The notes: generated from the letters alone by a model not told the origin. A stretch of DNA of 64,000 nt from Streptomyces sp. Je 1-79 (GCF_025195125.1 NZ_JAMGSL010000008.1:125627-189626), one strand, 5' to 3'. Positions 48,356 to 56,904 are shown, numbered from the stretch's first letter. Translations and numbers: made by a program.

Positions 48356-50317
48356 TCAGCGGCCCCATTGCCGACGGGCCTCAGCCACCTGGGCGAGGAC
48401 CTGGGCCAGCACCCGGCTGCCAGGCGGGAACCGCGGCGGCTCGTACGTCCAGGCGTGGCCGACCCACGGGTCGGCCAGGTGATCGTCCGGTACGGGAGTG
48501 ATCCGCAGGAGCGAGCGCCACAGCGGGTCGAGCACCGGACCGTAGGCGGAGGCGTCCTCACGGTCCGCGACCATCATGAGATGGACCCCGACCGCCGGGC
48601 CCTCGTCCGCGAGGTAGCGGAGCTGGGTGACCGCCCGGTCGTCGAAGCCGTGCGGGAAGTCATGGACGATCAGCAGCTGCTCGGCGGTGTCCATGCCGGG
48701 CGGCAGCGCGTCGGGTGCGCCCGCCCGCAGCGCCATCTGGACCAGGTCCACGCGCTCGGTGAGCTTGGCCAGGACGGCCGAGACCCCGGCCGCCCCGGCG
48801 GCCGGCGGGCCCGCCAGCACACCCGCCTCGACGAGCGGCGCGAGCGCCGTCGCGCCCGAGCCCGCCGGGTCGAGGACATGGACCGTGAACTCGCCGGGCG
48901 GGTAGACCGCGAGCAGCCGCGCCGCGTGCGCGACCGCGGTCTCCAGGGCGAGCCGGCGCGTCTCGGTCTCGTCGAGAAGCCCCGCCGCCTCCGAGTGGCC
49001 GCGGCCGCTGTCCACCCACAACCCGCGTTCCAGCGGGAGCCGGACCAGCATCGGGATGCGCAGATCGGTGCACTCGGGCAGATGGAGGTCGCCCAGGCGC
49101 AGCGCCATGGGGACCTCCATGGGGACGCGGTAGGCGTGCCAGACGGGGTTGTCCCAGCGGGCGTAGGCGGCGGGCAGCGCCGGTTCGACGACCTCGGACT
49201 CCGCGGCGAGCTGCGCGAGGTCCCGGTCCAGGGCCTCCTGGGCGCGCGCGGTGAGCTCGTCGTGCTTGGCGCGGGCCGCCTCACGGGCGGCGTCCCCGGC
49301 ACCGCCGATCCGGCTGCGCGGGTCGGAGAGCACGCTGTCGAGCTCCTTGTCGAGACGGGACTCGGCGAAGTCGCACGCGCTGCGGTACGCGGCGGTGGTG
49401 CGGGCCAGGTCCTCGAACATGCCCCACACCTGGTTGTAGAGCCGCTCGTCCATCGACCAGCCGCTCGCGTCGCCCGCGACGGGTACGGGCGGAGCCTGCC
49501 GGGGCTCTGGCGCGGCCGGCCGCCGGCGGGGATGGGCGTAGCTGATGGGCCCGCCCGTGCCGGAGGGCTGCGGCGTAGGCGGCGTCGGCGCGGACGGGGC
49601 CGGCGCGGACGACGGCGTCGACGGATGCGACGCGGGCGGCGGGGTCACCGGCAGGGTCGGGGACGAGTCCGCGGCGGCCATCGGCTCGCCGGCCGCCGAC
49701 GGCGCCGAGTGGCGTACGCGCTCCGTCTCCGGGACCCTCGGCGGCGGGGCGGAGACCGAGCGGGCGAGGCCCCTGGCGACGGCCTCCAGGATCGAGGCGG
49801 CCAGGTCGGCGGGGCGGTCCAACCCCTGGTCGCCGAGCATGGCGGCGAGGCCGCCCTCGTACCCCTGGCCCATGGCGCGCACCTTCCACGCGCCCTGACG
49901 GCGGTACAGCTCCAGGGCGACGACGGCGGATTCGCGGTCCAGGCCGGTCACCGTGTAGGACGCGATCTCGGTGCCGTCGAGGCCGGTGACGGCCACGAAG
50001 GGGGCCGCGAGGGCGCCGAAGCGGGTCGGGCCGCCGACGCCGACGGGCAGCGCCAGAAGGACCGAGAGGCGGTGCACGGCCGCGGGGACGGCTTCCAGGT
50101 CGACGGCGAGGCGGTGGTCGGCCGCCGCCTGCTGGGAGACCTCGACGCCGGGCAGTGAGGGCGAGCCGGGATGGGCGATCCACTCGACTCCGGGAACCCT
50201 GCCGGCTTCGTCGCCGAGGGTGGCGCCGGCGACGACCGGGTGACCGGCCGAGACCCGGATCTCCAGTCGGGTGTCGGGCAGGGGGTGGTTCTGCCCCCGG
50301 ACCAGCTCGGCCGTCAT
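48356..50317 (-). CDS. TerD domain fused to a degenerate FtsK/HerA-like ATPase
   Basis: This 653-residue multidomain protein begins with a TerD domain (residues about 1-165; VAVTGLDGTEIASYTVTGLDRESAVVALELYRRQGAWKVRAMGQGYEGGL is read in blocks). A Pro/Ser/Thr-rich linker spans 190-285 and a charged helical, possibly coiled-coil region 288-380. The C-terminal part (about 395-640) resembles an FtsK/HerA motor: MALRLGDLHLP, a Walker-B-like QLLIVHDFP (547-555) and LADEGPAVGVHLMMVAD. The expected P-loop position (about 433-445, WVDSGRGHSEAA) lacks GKS/T, so ATP hydrolysis is doubtful. The ATG at 50317 has GAGGGG about 11 nt upstream. It probably works with the adjacent TerD and TerC at the membrane in a stress response. 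Confidence 0.82.
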   Translation of the reverse strand: MTAELVRGQNHPLPDTRLEIRVSAGHPVVAGATLGDEAGRVPGVEWIAHPGSPSLPGVEVSQQAAADHRLAVDLEAVPAAVHRLSVLLALPVGVGGPTRFGALAAPFVAVTGLDGTEIASYTVTGLDRESAVVALELYRRQGAWKVRAMGQGYEGGLAAMLGDQGLDRPADLAASILEAVARGLARSVSAPPPRVPETERVRHSAPSAAGEPMAAADSSPTLPVTPPPASHPSTPSSAPAPSAPTPPTPQPSGTGGPISYAHPRRRPAAPEPRQAPPVPVAGDASGWSMDERLYNQVWGMFEDLARTTAAYRSACDFAESRLDKELDSVLSDPRSRIGGAGDAAREAARAKHDELTARAQEALDRDLAQLAAESEVVEPALPAAYARWDNPVWHAYRVPMEVPMALRLGDLHLPECTDLRIPMLVRLPLERGLWVDSGRGHSEAAGLLDETETRRLALETAVAHAARLLAVYPPGEFTVHVLDPAGSGATALAPLVEAGVLAGPPAAGAAGVSAVLAKLTERVDLVQMALRAGAPDALPPGMDTAEQLLIVHDFPHGFDDRAVTQLRYLADEGPAVGVHLMMVADREDASAYGPVLDPLWRSLLRITPVPDDHLADPWVGHAWTYEPPRFPPGSRVLAQVLAQVAEARRQWGR

Positions 50318-50414
50318 CGGCTCTGTCCCCTCAGCGTCTTCCGTGCGGATCATGCGGGACAGCTCCCGGCGGCCTGCTGCCTCCGGGAGCTGCGGGTGTG
50401 CCTGCGGTGCCGTC

Positions 50415-50993
50415 CTAGAGGTGCGGCAGGATCGCGGGCATGAGGTCCTGGAACGTCCGGCCGTTGGCCGGGTTGCCCAGGGCGGTCATCTGCCAGCCGG
50501 AGCCCGCCCGGTGCACCTTCGCCATGATCTGCGCGGTGTACTGGCCGCCGCCGTCCAGGGTGTAGCGCGCGAGCTCCTGGCCGTTCGTCTCGTCGACGAT
50601 CCGGCAGAAGGCGTTCTGCACCTCCTGGAACGTCTGCCCGGTGAAGGAGTTCACCGTGAAGACGATCTGGTCGATGTGGACCGGGACGCGCTCCAGGTCG
50701 ACCAGGATCGACTCGTCGTCGCCGCCCTGGCCCGCGCCGCCCACCAGGTTGTCGCCGGTGTGCCGGACCGAGCCGTCGTCACTCACCAGGTGGCGGAAGA
50801 AGACCACGTCCACCGGCTGCTTGTCGGCGAAGAGCACCGCGGAGGCGTCCAGGTCGACCTCGCGCGTACGCGAACCGAACAGGCCGCGTCGGGGCGCCGC
50901 CTGCCAGCCGAGACCCATCCGTACGGACGTCAGGCTGCCCCCGCCCTGCTTCTCCAGGCTGATGGCCTGACCCTTGGTCATGTTGACCGTCAC
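50415..50993 (-). CDS. TerD-family calcium-binding stress protein
   Basis: This 192-residue single-domain TerD protein has the calcium-site motif HTGDNLVGGAGQGGDDES (residues about 78-95), the strand block DIDASAVLF-like VDLDASAVLFADKQPVDVVFF, and the family phrase FTVNSFTGQTFQEVQNAF (112-129). Family members bind Ca2+ and are involved in tellurite, phage and envelope stress and in Streptomyces differentiation. The GTG at 50993 follows taggagagggg. It lies 97 bp upstream of the TerD/FtsK-like gene on the same strand. Confidence 0.93.
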   Translation of the reverse strand: MTVNMTKGQAISLEKQGGGSLTSVRMGLGWQAAPRRGLFGSRTREVDLDASAVLFADKQPVDVVFFRHLVSDDGSVRHTGDNLVGGAGQGGDDESILVDLERVPVHIDQIVFTVNSFTGQTFQEVQNAFCRIVDETNGQELARYTLDGGGQYTAQIMAKVHRAGSGWQMTALGNPANGRTFQDLMPAILPHL

Positions 50994-51142
50994 GCGCTGT
51001 CCCCTCTCCTAGCGATCCCCGCGGCCGCCTGTGCGTGCGGTTTCCCCAGCACCCTACGCAGGGGTGGTGACAACGCAGCAGACACGGTCGCGTTTTGTGT
51101 CGGTCTTGCAACACACCGGGAGCCCCCGGAGCGCCCGAACGG

Positions 51143-53281
51143 TCAGGCGAGTCCCGCCTCCTTCATCTGGCGCAACTCCTTCTTCAGCTCTCCCACCTCG
51201 TCGCGCAGCCGTGCGGCCACCTCGAACTGAAGTTCCGCCGCGGCGGCGCGCATCCGGTCGGTCATCTCCTCGATGATCGCGGCCAGTTCGGTGGCGGGGC
51301 GGTCGCCGAGCTCGACCGTGGAGCCCGCCTTGGCGCCCTTCGCCCTGCTCTTCGTCGCGTGCGCGGCGAGCGAGGGGACGGGGGCCTTGGCACCCTTGCC
51401 GTCCTTCGCCTGCCGGTAGCCGGTGCCGAGCAGCTGCTCGGTGTCGACCTCCTCGCGGGCGATGGTGGCCACGATGTCGTTGATCTTCTTGCGCAGCGGC
51501 TGCGGGTCGATGCCGTGGGCCGTGTTGTACGCGATCTGCTTCTCGCGGCGCCGGTTGGTCTCGTCGATGGCCTTCTCCATCGCCGGCGTGACGGTGTCCG
51601 CGTACATGTGGACCTGTCCGGAGACGTTGCGCGCCGCGCGGCCGATGGTCTGGATCAGCGAGGTGCCGGAGCGCAGGAAGCCCTGCTTGTCGGCGTCGAG
51701 GATGGCGACGAGCGAGACCTCGGGCAGGTCGAGGCCCTCACGGAGCAGGTTGATGCCGACCAGGACGTCGTACTCGCCGGCCCGCAGCTCGCGCAGCAGC
51801 TCGATACGGCGCAGGGTGTCGACGTCGCTGTGCAGATAGCGGACCTGGATGCCGAGCTCGAGGAAGTAGTCGGTGAGGTCCTCGGCCATCTTCTTGGTGA
51901 GCGTGGTGACGAGGACCCGCTCGTCCTTCTCGGTGCGCAGCCGGATCTCGTGGACCAGGTCGTCGATCTGGCCCTCGGTCGGCTTGACGACGACCTCGGG
52001 GTCGACCAGGCCGGTGGGGCGGATGATCTGCTCGACGAAGCCGTCGCCGCGCGACAGCTCGTACGTGCCGGGGGTGGCCGAGAGGTAGACGGTCTGGCCG
52101 ATCCGCTTCTGGAACTCCTCCCACTTCAGCGGCCGGTTGTCGAGCGCGGACGGCAGCCGGAAGCCATGGTCGACCAGGGTCCGCTTGCGGGAGGCGTCGC
52201 CCTCGTACATCGCTCCGATCTGCGGAACGGTGACGTGTGACTCGTCGATGACGAGGAGGAAGTCCTCGGGGAAGTAGTCGAGGAGCGTGTTGGGCGCGGA
52301 GCCGGGCTCGCGGTCGTCGAAGTGCATCGAGTAGTTCTCGATGCCGGAGCAGGAGCCGATCTGGCGCATCATCTCGATGTCGTACGTGGTGCGCATGCGC
52401 AGACGCTGGGCCTCCAGCATCTTGCCCTGCTTCTCCAGCTCGGCGAGGCGGCTCTCGAGCTCGCGCTCGATGCCGTTGACCGCCTTCTCCATGCGCTCGG
52501 GGCCCGCGACGTAGTGGCTGGCGGGGAAGACGTACAGCTCGCGGTCCTCGCTGATGACCTCGCCGGTGAGCGGGTGGAGCGTGGAGAGCGCCTCGATCTC
52601 GTCGCCGAACATCTCGATGCGGACGGCGAGCTCCTCGTAGACCGGGAAGATCTCGATGGTGTCGCCGCGGACCCGGAAGGTGCCCCGGGTGAACGCGAGG
52701 TCGTTGCGCGTGTACTGGATGTCGACGAAGCGGCGCAGCAGCTGGTCCCGGTCGAACTCCTCGCCGACCTTGAGGGGGACCATCCGGTCCACGTACTCCT
52801 GGGGCGTGCCGAGGCCGTAGATGCAGGAGACGGAGGCGACCACGACCACGTCACGGCGGGTGAGCAGCGAGTTCGTCGCGGAGTGGCGGAGCCGCTCGAC
52901 CTCCTCGTTGATCGAGGAGTCCTTCTCGATGTAGGTGTCCGACTGCGGGACGTACGCCTCGGGCTGGTAGTAGTCGTAGTACGAGACGAAGTACTCGACG
53001 GCGTTGTTCGGCAGGAGTTCGCGGAACTCGTTGGCCAGCTGGGCGGCCAGGGTCTTGTTCGGCGCCATCACCAGGGTGGGGCGCTGCAGCTTCTCGATCA
53101 TCCACGCGGTGGTCGCGGACTTTCCGGTGCCGGTCGCGCCGAGGAGGACGACGTCCTTCTCGCCCGCGCGCACGCGCCGGTCGAGCTCGGCGATGGCCGC
53201 CGGCTGGTCGCCGCTGGGCTGGTAGGAGCTGACGACCTCGAAAGGCGCCACCGTACGTTCGATCTGGGAAACGGGCCGCAT
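51143..53281 (-). CDS. uvrB: Excinuclease ABC subunit B
   Basis: This helicase-like damage-verification subunit of nucleotide excision repair has 712 residues. Walker A is LLGATGTGKSATTAW, the beta-hairpin region YYDYYQPEAYVPQSDTYIEKD, the DEAD-like box VIDESHVT and motif VI TIGRAARN. A C-terminal UVR domain (EMTDRMRAAAAELQFEVAARLRDEVGELKKEL, in outline) binds UvrC. The ATG at 53281 has TACGGT 6 nt upstream. uvrA and uvrC are within 18 kb. Confidence 0.97.
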   Translation of the reverse strand: MRPVSQIERTVAPFEVVSSYQPSGDQPAAIAELDRRVRAGEKDVVLLGATGTGKSATTAWMIEKLQRPTLVMAPNKTLAAQLANEFRELLPNNAVEYFVSYYDYYQPEAYVPQSDTYIEKDSSINEEVERLRHSATNSLLTRRDVVVVASVSCIYGLGTPQEYVDRMVPLKVGEEFDRDQLLRRFVDIQYTRNDLAFTRGTFRVRGDTIEIFPVYEELAVRIEMFGDEIEALSTLHPLTGEVISEDRELYVFPASHYVAGPERMEKAVNGIERELESRLAELEKQGKMLEAQRLRMRTTYDIEMMRQIGSCSGIENYSMHFDDREPGSAPNTLLDYFPEDFLLVIDESHVTVPQIGAMYEGDASRKRTLVDHGFRLPSALDNRPLKWEEFQKRIGQTVYLSATPGTYELSRGDGFVEQIIRPTGLVDPEVVVKPTEGQIDDLVHEIRLRTEKDERVLVTTLTKKMAEDLTDYFLELGIQVRYLHSDVDTLRRIELLRELRAGEYDVLVGINLLREGLDLPEVSLVAILDADKQGFLRSGTSLIQTIGRAARNVSGQVHMYADTVTPAMEKAIDETNRRREKQIAYNTAHGIDPQPLRKKINDIVATIAREEVDTEQLLGTGYRQAKDGKGAKAPVPSLAAHATKSRAKGAKAGSTVELGDRPATELAAIIEEMTDRMRAAAAELQFEVAARLRDEVGELKKELRQMKEAGLA

Positions 53282-53287
53282 GCACCC

Positions 53288-53293
53288 ACCGTA
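53288..53293 (-). promoter_or_regulatory. -10 hexamer TACGGT of uvrB, leaderless-type
   Basis: It is read on the minus strand and lies 6 nt (gggtgc) before the ATG. I see no GAAC-N4-GTTC type SOS box in the 60 bp upstream. Confidence 0.45.
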
Positions 53294-53352
53294 CGACCCC
53301 CCACTGACAGTCGGGCGGGGAACGGCTCACAGCCCGCTCCGAGCCCCGCTTC

Positions 53353-54306
53353 TCACCACTCCTGGGAGCGGTGGGCGCCCCTCCCGGCGCTCCTGGCGTC
53401 GCCGCGGGCGGCACGGTCCGCGCGGCTTCCACGGCCTCCCCGGCTTCCTCGGCTTCCTCGGCCGGAGGGCGGCCGGGACGCCCAGTTCGCGGGCTCGCCG
53501 TAGGCGGGGGCGCGGCGCTGGGCGGGTACTCCGGGGCGGTGGACGCCCTGCGCGGCGGGCCGCTGCCAGTCCGGGTCGCCCATGACGAGCAGCGGGTCGA
53601 ACATGACGACGACCGCGGCGAGGAGCAGGAAGACGGCCGGGCCGACCAGCATCGGCAGCAGGAGCGAGGTGGTGCTGTCACCGCCGGTGGAGGCGCCGGA
53701 GCCGTGCACATGGACGTTGACGGCGGCCATGGCGGTGTAGTGCATACCACTGACTGCGAGGCCCATCACCATGCTGGCGCCGAGGCTGGCCAGAAATCCG
53801 TGTACCGAGACGGCGGCCCAGAGGGCGGTGGTGGCCGCGACGACGGCGATCACGACGGAGAGGGCGACGGTGGCGGTGTCGTAGTCGATCGTCCCCCGGA
53901 ACCGCATGCCCGCCATGCCGAGGTAGTGCATGGTGGCGATGCCGAGACCGGTGATGGTGCCGCCCGTGACGAGGGTGAGGGCGGTGGCGCCGCGGTGGCC
54001 GACGATGAAGATCCCGATGCCGACCATCAGGATGGCGACGCCCAGGCTGGCGAAGGTGATGGGGCGGTCGTAGCTGATGGGCGCCTGGCTGACGGAGAAG
54101 CCCATCATCGCGATGAAGTGCATCGTCCAGATGCCGGTGCCTATGGCCGTCGCTCCGAGGGCGAGCCAGCCGGCCTTGAAGGTGTCGCGGTGGCGCAGGG
54201 ATCTCGTGGTGCAGCGCAGCCCCAGGGCCCCGCCGAGACAGGCCATGAGGTAGGCGGCGACCGGTGTGACGAGGCCGTAGCTGAATCCGTCGACCGTGCC
54301 CTGCAT
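53353..54306 (-). CDS. MHYT-domain membrane sensor protein
   Basis: This 317-residue protein has seven predicted helices with three MHYT-type motifs: WTMHFIAMMGF, ATMHYLGMAGM and SGMHYTAMAAV. They are thought to bind copper and sense O2, CO or NO at the outer membrane face. After the last helix (FLLLAAVVVMFDPLLVM) comes a 75-residue Arg/Gly-rich disordered tail (RGSRGSRGGRGS). No GGDEF, EAL or kinase domain is attached, so it is a stand-alone sensor or transporter-like protein. The ATG at 54306 follows ctggagg. It is divergent from the methyltransferase gene. Confidence 0.9.
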   Translation of the reverse strand: MQGTVDGFSYGLVTPVAAYLMACLGGALGLRCTTRSLRHRDTFKAGWLALGATAIGTGIWTMHFIAMMGFSVSQAPISYDRPITFASLGVAILMVGIGIFIVGHRGATALTLVTGGTITGLGIATMHYLGMAGMRFRGTIDYDTATVALSVVIAVVAATTALWAAVSVHGFLASLGASMVMGLAVSGMHYTAMAAVNVHVHGSGASTGGDSTTSLLLPMLVGPAVFLLLAAVVVMFDPLLVMGDPDWQRPAAQGVHRPGVPAQRRAPAYGEPANWASRPPSGRGSRGSRGGRGSRADRAARGDARSAGRGAHRSQEW

Positions 54307-54486
54307 GCGCGTCCGTCCTCCAGCCGTGGTGCCACGTCGTCCGAAAACAGTCGGTACCGCTGAGTAGTACTACGGGGCGAGATTATGGCGCGCGAAGGGC
54401 CGTACGACCATGAGGTCCGGGAATTGGCACGGACGAGACCGGGCCGAGACCGGGCTGTGACCCACCGCGATGTCAGTGGTCGGCCG

Positions 54487-54492
54487 TACCGT
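54487..54492 (+). promoter_or_regulatory. -10 hexamer TACCGT, leaderless-type
   Basis: It lies 7 nt before the ATG at 54500 of the methylated-DNA methyltransferase gene and excludes the ATG at 54470 as start. Confidence 0.5.
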
Positions 54493-54499
54493 GAGCGTC

Positions 54500-55033
54500 A
54501 TGGACACCACGGTGGAATGGGCGGTCGTGCCGAGCGACATCGGTCCGCTGCTGCTCGCGGCGACCGATCGCGGTCTGGTGAGCGTGGTCTTCCACGCCGA
54601 CGAGGCGGTGCGGGAGGCGGCGCTCGACCGGCTGGGCGGGCAGCTCGGCGCGGAGCCCGTACCGAGCGCCTCGGGGCGGCTCGCCGAGCCCATACGGCAG
54701 CTCGCGGAGTACTTCGAGGGTGGGCGGCGCGCGTTCGACCTGGCCCTGGACTGGACGCTGACGACGGGCTTCAACCGCCAGGTGCTGCGCGAGCTGGCGG
54801 ACGGGGTGCCGTTCGGGACGGTCGTCGGGTACGGGGATCTGGCGAAGCGGGTCGGGCAGCCGGGCGCCGCCCAGGCCGTCGGGGCGGCGATGGGTTCCAA
54901 TCCGCTGCCGTTGGTGGTGCCGTGTCACCGGGTCGTGGAGAGCGACGGCGGGATCGGTGGCTTCGGTGGCGGCCTGGAGACGAAACGGACGCTGCTGGCC
55001 CTGGAGGGGGTGCTGCCGCAACCGCTCTTCTGA
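54500..55033 (+). CDS. ogt: Methylated-DNA--[protein]-cysteine S-methyltransferase
   Basis: This suicide repair protein for O6-alkylguanine has 177 residues. The active-site Cys lies in NPLPLVVPCHRVVESDGGIGGFGGG (PCHRV). The DNA-recognition helix region is FGTVVGYGDLAKRVGQPGAAQAVGAAMG. The N-terminal ribonuclease-H-like domain is of Ogt type. The start at 54500 (MDTTVEW) is preferred because TACCGT lies 7 nt before it. With the three uvr genes it makes this window rich in DNA repair. Confidence 0.95.
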   Translation: MDTTVEWAVVPSDIGPLLLAATDRGLVSVVFHADEAVREAALDRLGGQLGAEPVPSASGRLAEPIRQLAEYFEGGRRAFDLALDWTLTTGFNRQVLRELADGVPFGTVVGYGDLAKRVGQPGAAQAVGAAMGSNPLPLVVPCHRVVESDGGIGGFGGGLETKRTLLALEGVLPQPLF

Positions 55034-55134
55034 CGCTCTTCCGAGGCGACCCGCCTCTCCTGAGGTGCGCCGCCCGTGGCTCGGGGGGCGAGGGGGCGTT
55101 CTCACGGGCCGGGCCGGCTGGCACACTCACGTCG

Positions 55135-56427
55135 GTGACCCACACCCCCGATGCCCCTGACGCCGCCCGTCCGGCGGAGATACCCACCCCTGCCGCGGCG
55201 ATCTGCGTGCCGGCGCTCCGGCGGCGCGTCCAGGCCGTGCTGATCGCCACGCAGATCCTCGGCGGACTCGGGATCGCCACCGGAATCGCTCTCGCCGCCG
55301 TCCTGGCCAAGGACATCAGCGGCACGGAAGCCCTGGCGGGGCTCGCCTCCACGGCCTCGGTGGCCGGTCCCGCGCTGCTCGCCATGCCGCTGGCCGCTCT
55401 GATGGGCTCGCGCGGGCGGCGCCCCGGGCTCGTCCTGGCGTATCTGATCGGTGCGCTGGGCGCCGGAGTCGTCGTCCTCGGGGCGGTCGTGGACAGCTTC
55501 CCGCTGCTCCTCGCGGGCCTGGTCGGCTTCGGCGCCGCGTCCTCGGCCAACCTCGCGGCCCGCTTCGCCGCCGCCGACCTGGCCGAACCGCACCACCGGG
55601 GCCGGGCCATCTCCACCGTCGTCTGGGCCACGACGATCGGCGCCGTCCTCGGCCCGAACATCGCCGCGCCGGCCGGGGAGAGCGTGGCGGGCCTCGGCAT
55701 CCCGGCGACGGCCGGTCCCTTCGTCTGGGCGGCCGGCGTGTTCCTGATCGCCGCGCTCGTGGTCGCGCTGCTGCTCCGTCCCGACCCGCTCCTGACGGCC
55801 CGCGACCTGGCCGCTCCCGAAGAGGACCAGGGGGCCGAGGGCCGCTCCCTCCGGGCGGGCGTACGGGCCGTACGGAAGTCCTCCGGTGCCCGCCTCGCGC
55901 TGGTGACCATCGCGGCCTCGCACACCGCGATGGTCTCGATCATGTCGATGACCCCGGTGGCGCTGAGCCATCACGGTGCGGGCATCCAGCTGATCGGCCT
56001 GGTGATCAGCGGGCACATCGCCGGCATGTACGCCTTCTCGCCCGTCATGGGCTGGCTGTCGGACCGCGTGGGACGCCTCTCCGTCATCGGCCTCGCGGTC
56101 GGGCTCCTCTCCGTGGCGGCGCTGCTCGCGGGCACGGCGGGTCCCAGCCACGGGCAGACCGCGGCGGGCCTGTTCGTCCTCGGACTGGGCTGGTCCGCGG
56201 GCCTGGTGTCGGGTTCCGCGCTGCTCACCGACTCCGTTCCGCAGGCTGCCAGGGCGGCGGTGCAGGGTCTGTCGGACTTCATCATGAACACGGCGGCCGG
56301 CGTCGGCGGTCTGATGGCGGGGCTGATCGTCGCCCAGGCCGGCTACGGCTGGCTGAACCTGGTGGGCGCGTGCCTGCTGCTGCCGATGGCGGCGCTGGCG
56401 GTACGCGGAACGCTGCGGCGCGCCTGA
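55135..56427 (+). CDS. MFS transporter
   Basis: This 430-residue transporter has about twelve helices: VLIATQILGGLGIATGIALAAVLA in helix 1, MGSRGRRPGLVLAY as the loop 2/3 motif and MGWLSDRVGRLSVIGLAVG for the second half. The central loop is charged (PEEDQGAEGRSLRAGVRAVRK). It resembles drug/metabolite exporters. The GTG at 55135 is taken as start since the protein begins THTPDAPDAARP without a ribosome site; CACACT lies 7 nt before it. The substrate is unknown. Confidence 0.88.
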   Translation: MTHTPDAPDAARPAEIPTPAAAICVPALRRRVQAVLIATQILGGLGIATGIALAAVLAKDISGTEALAGLASTASVAGPALLAMPLAALMGSRGRRPGLVLAYLIGALGAGVVVLGAVVDSFPLLLAGLVGFGAASSANLAARFAAADLAEPHHRGRAISTVVWATTIGAVLGPNIAAPAGESVAGLGIPATAGPFVWAAGVFLIAALVVALLLRPDPLLTARDLAAPEEDQGAEGRSLRAGVRAVRKSSGARLALVTIAASHTAMVSIMSMTPVALSHHGAGIQLIGLVISGHIAGMYAFSPVMGWLSDRVGRLSVIGLAVGLLSVAALLAGTAGPSHGQTAAGLFVLGLGWSAGLVSGSALLTDSVPQAARAAVQGLSDFIMNTAAGVGGLMAGLIVAQAGYGWLNLVGACLLLPMAALAVRGTLRRA

Positions 56428-56428
56428 A

Positions 56429-56467
56429 GGGGGCGGGGTCCGAGCGCCCGAACGGACCCCGGCCCCC
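56429..56467. terminator. Hairpin between the MFS and cupin genes
   Basis: The stem pairs gggggcggggtccg with cggaccccggccccc, leaving one bulged G, around a 10-nt loop. It starts 2 nt after the MFS stop. Confidence 0.6.
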
Positions 56468-56475
56468 GCCTCCCG

Positions 56476-56524
56476 CTTCGGGCTTCGGGCTTCGGGCTTC
56501 GGGCTTCGGGCTTCGGGCTTCGGG
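56476..56524. repeat. Heptanucleotide tandem repeat, 7 copies of cttcggg
   Basis: Seven perfect 7-bp units fill the gap between convergent genes, 9 bp from the cupin stop codon. The period is not a multiple of three, so it is non-coding in both directions. Confidence 0.95.
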
Positions 56525-56533
56525 CCAAAGCGT

Positions 56534-56890
56534 TCAGAGGCTGATGTGGTACGCCTTGCGCAGCGTCTCGTGGACCGTCCAGGTGGTCCGGTCCCCCTCG
56601 CGCAGGACGCACGCGTCGCCGGGCCCGATCTCCAGCGTGTCACCGCCCTCGACGGCGACGGTGGCGCGTCCGCTGACGACGACGAAGAGCTCGTTCGCCT
56701 CGGTGTCGGTCACCACGCCGGGGGTGATCTGCCAGATGCCGCGCACCTGCTTGCCGTCGGCGGACTCCCAGAGCACCTTGCCGGTCACCTCGGGCGTGCC
56801 GGAGACGATCTGGGCGGGGTCGAGCGGCTCGGGCTCGAGCTCGGCGTCGGGGATGTGGACGGCGAAGGAGGGCTGGTCATGTGTCGTCAT
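56534..56890 (-). CDS. Cupin-domain protein
   Basis: This 118-residue single beta-barrel cupin shows EANELFVVVSGRATV (first cupin motif region; the usual His pair is replaced by Asn/Glu), VEGGDTLEIGPGDACVLREGD and TTWTVHETLRKAYH (second motif with His). It belongs to the DUF861/EutQ-like (cupin_3) group and could bind a metal weakly or not at all. The ATG at 56890 has TACAGT 8 nt upstream. No function can be assigned. Confidence 0.88.
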   Translation of the reverse strand: MTTHDQPSFAVHIPDAELEPEPLDPAQIVSGTPEVTGKVLWESADGKQVRGIWQITPGVVTDTEANELFVVVSGRATVAVEGGDTLEIGPGDACVLREGDRTTWTVHETLRKAYHISL

Positions 56891-56898
56891 GGCCGGTG

Positions 56899-56904
56899 AC
56901 TGTA
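56899..56904 (-). promoter_or_regulatory. -10 hexamer TACAGT, leaderless-type (cupin gene)
   Basis: It is read on the minus strand and lies 8 nt before the ATG at 56890. Confidence 0.4.

Noticed and set aside
53353..54306. Diguanylate cyclase/phosphodiesterase
   Set aside because: The MHYT domain is present but there is no GGDEF or EAL motif in the tail.
54470..54499. Upstream ATG of the methylated-DNA methyltransferase gene
   Set aside because: It would place the -10 hexamer TACCGT inside the gene and adds ten residues outside family homology.
56476..56524. Possible CRISPR array
   Set aside because: The units are 7 bp with no spacers, and there are no cas genes in the window.
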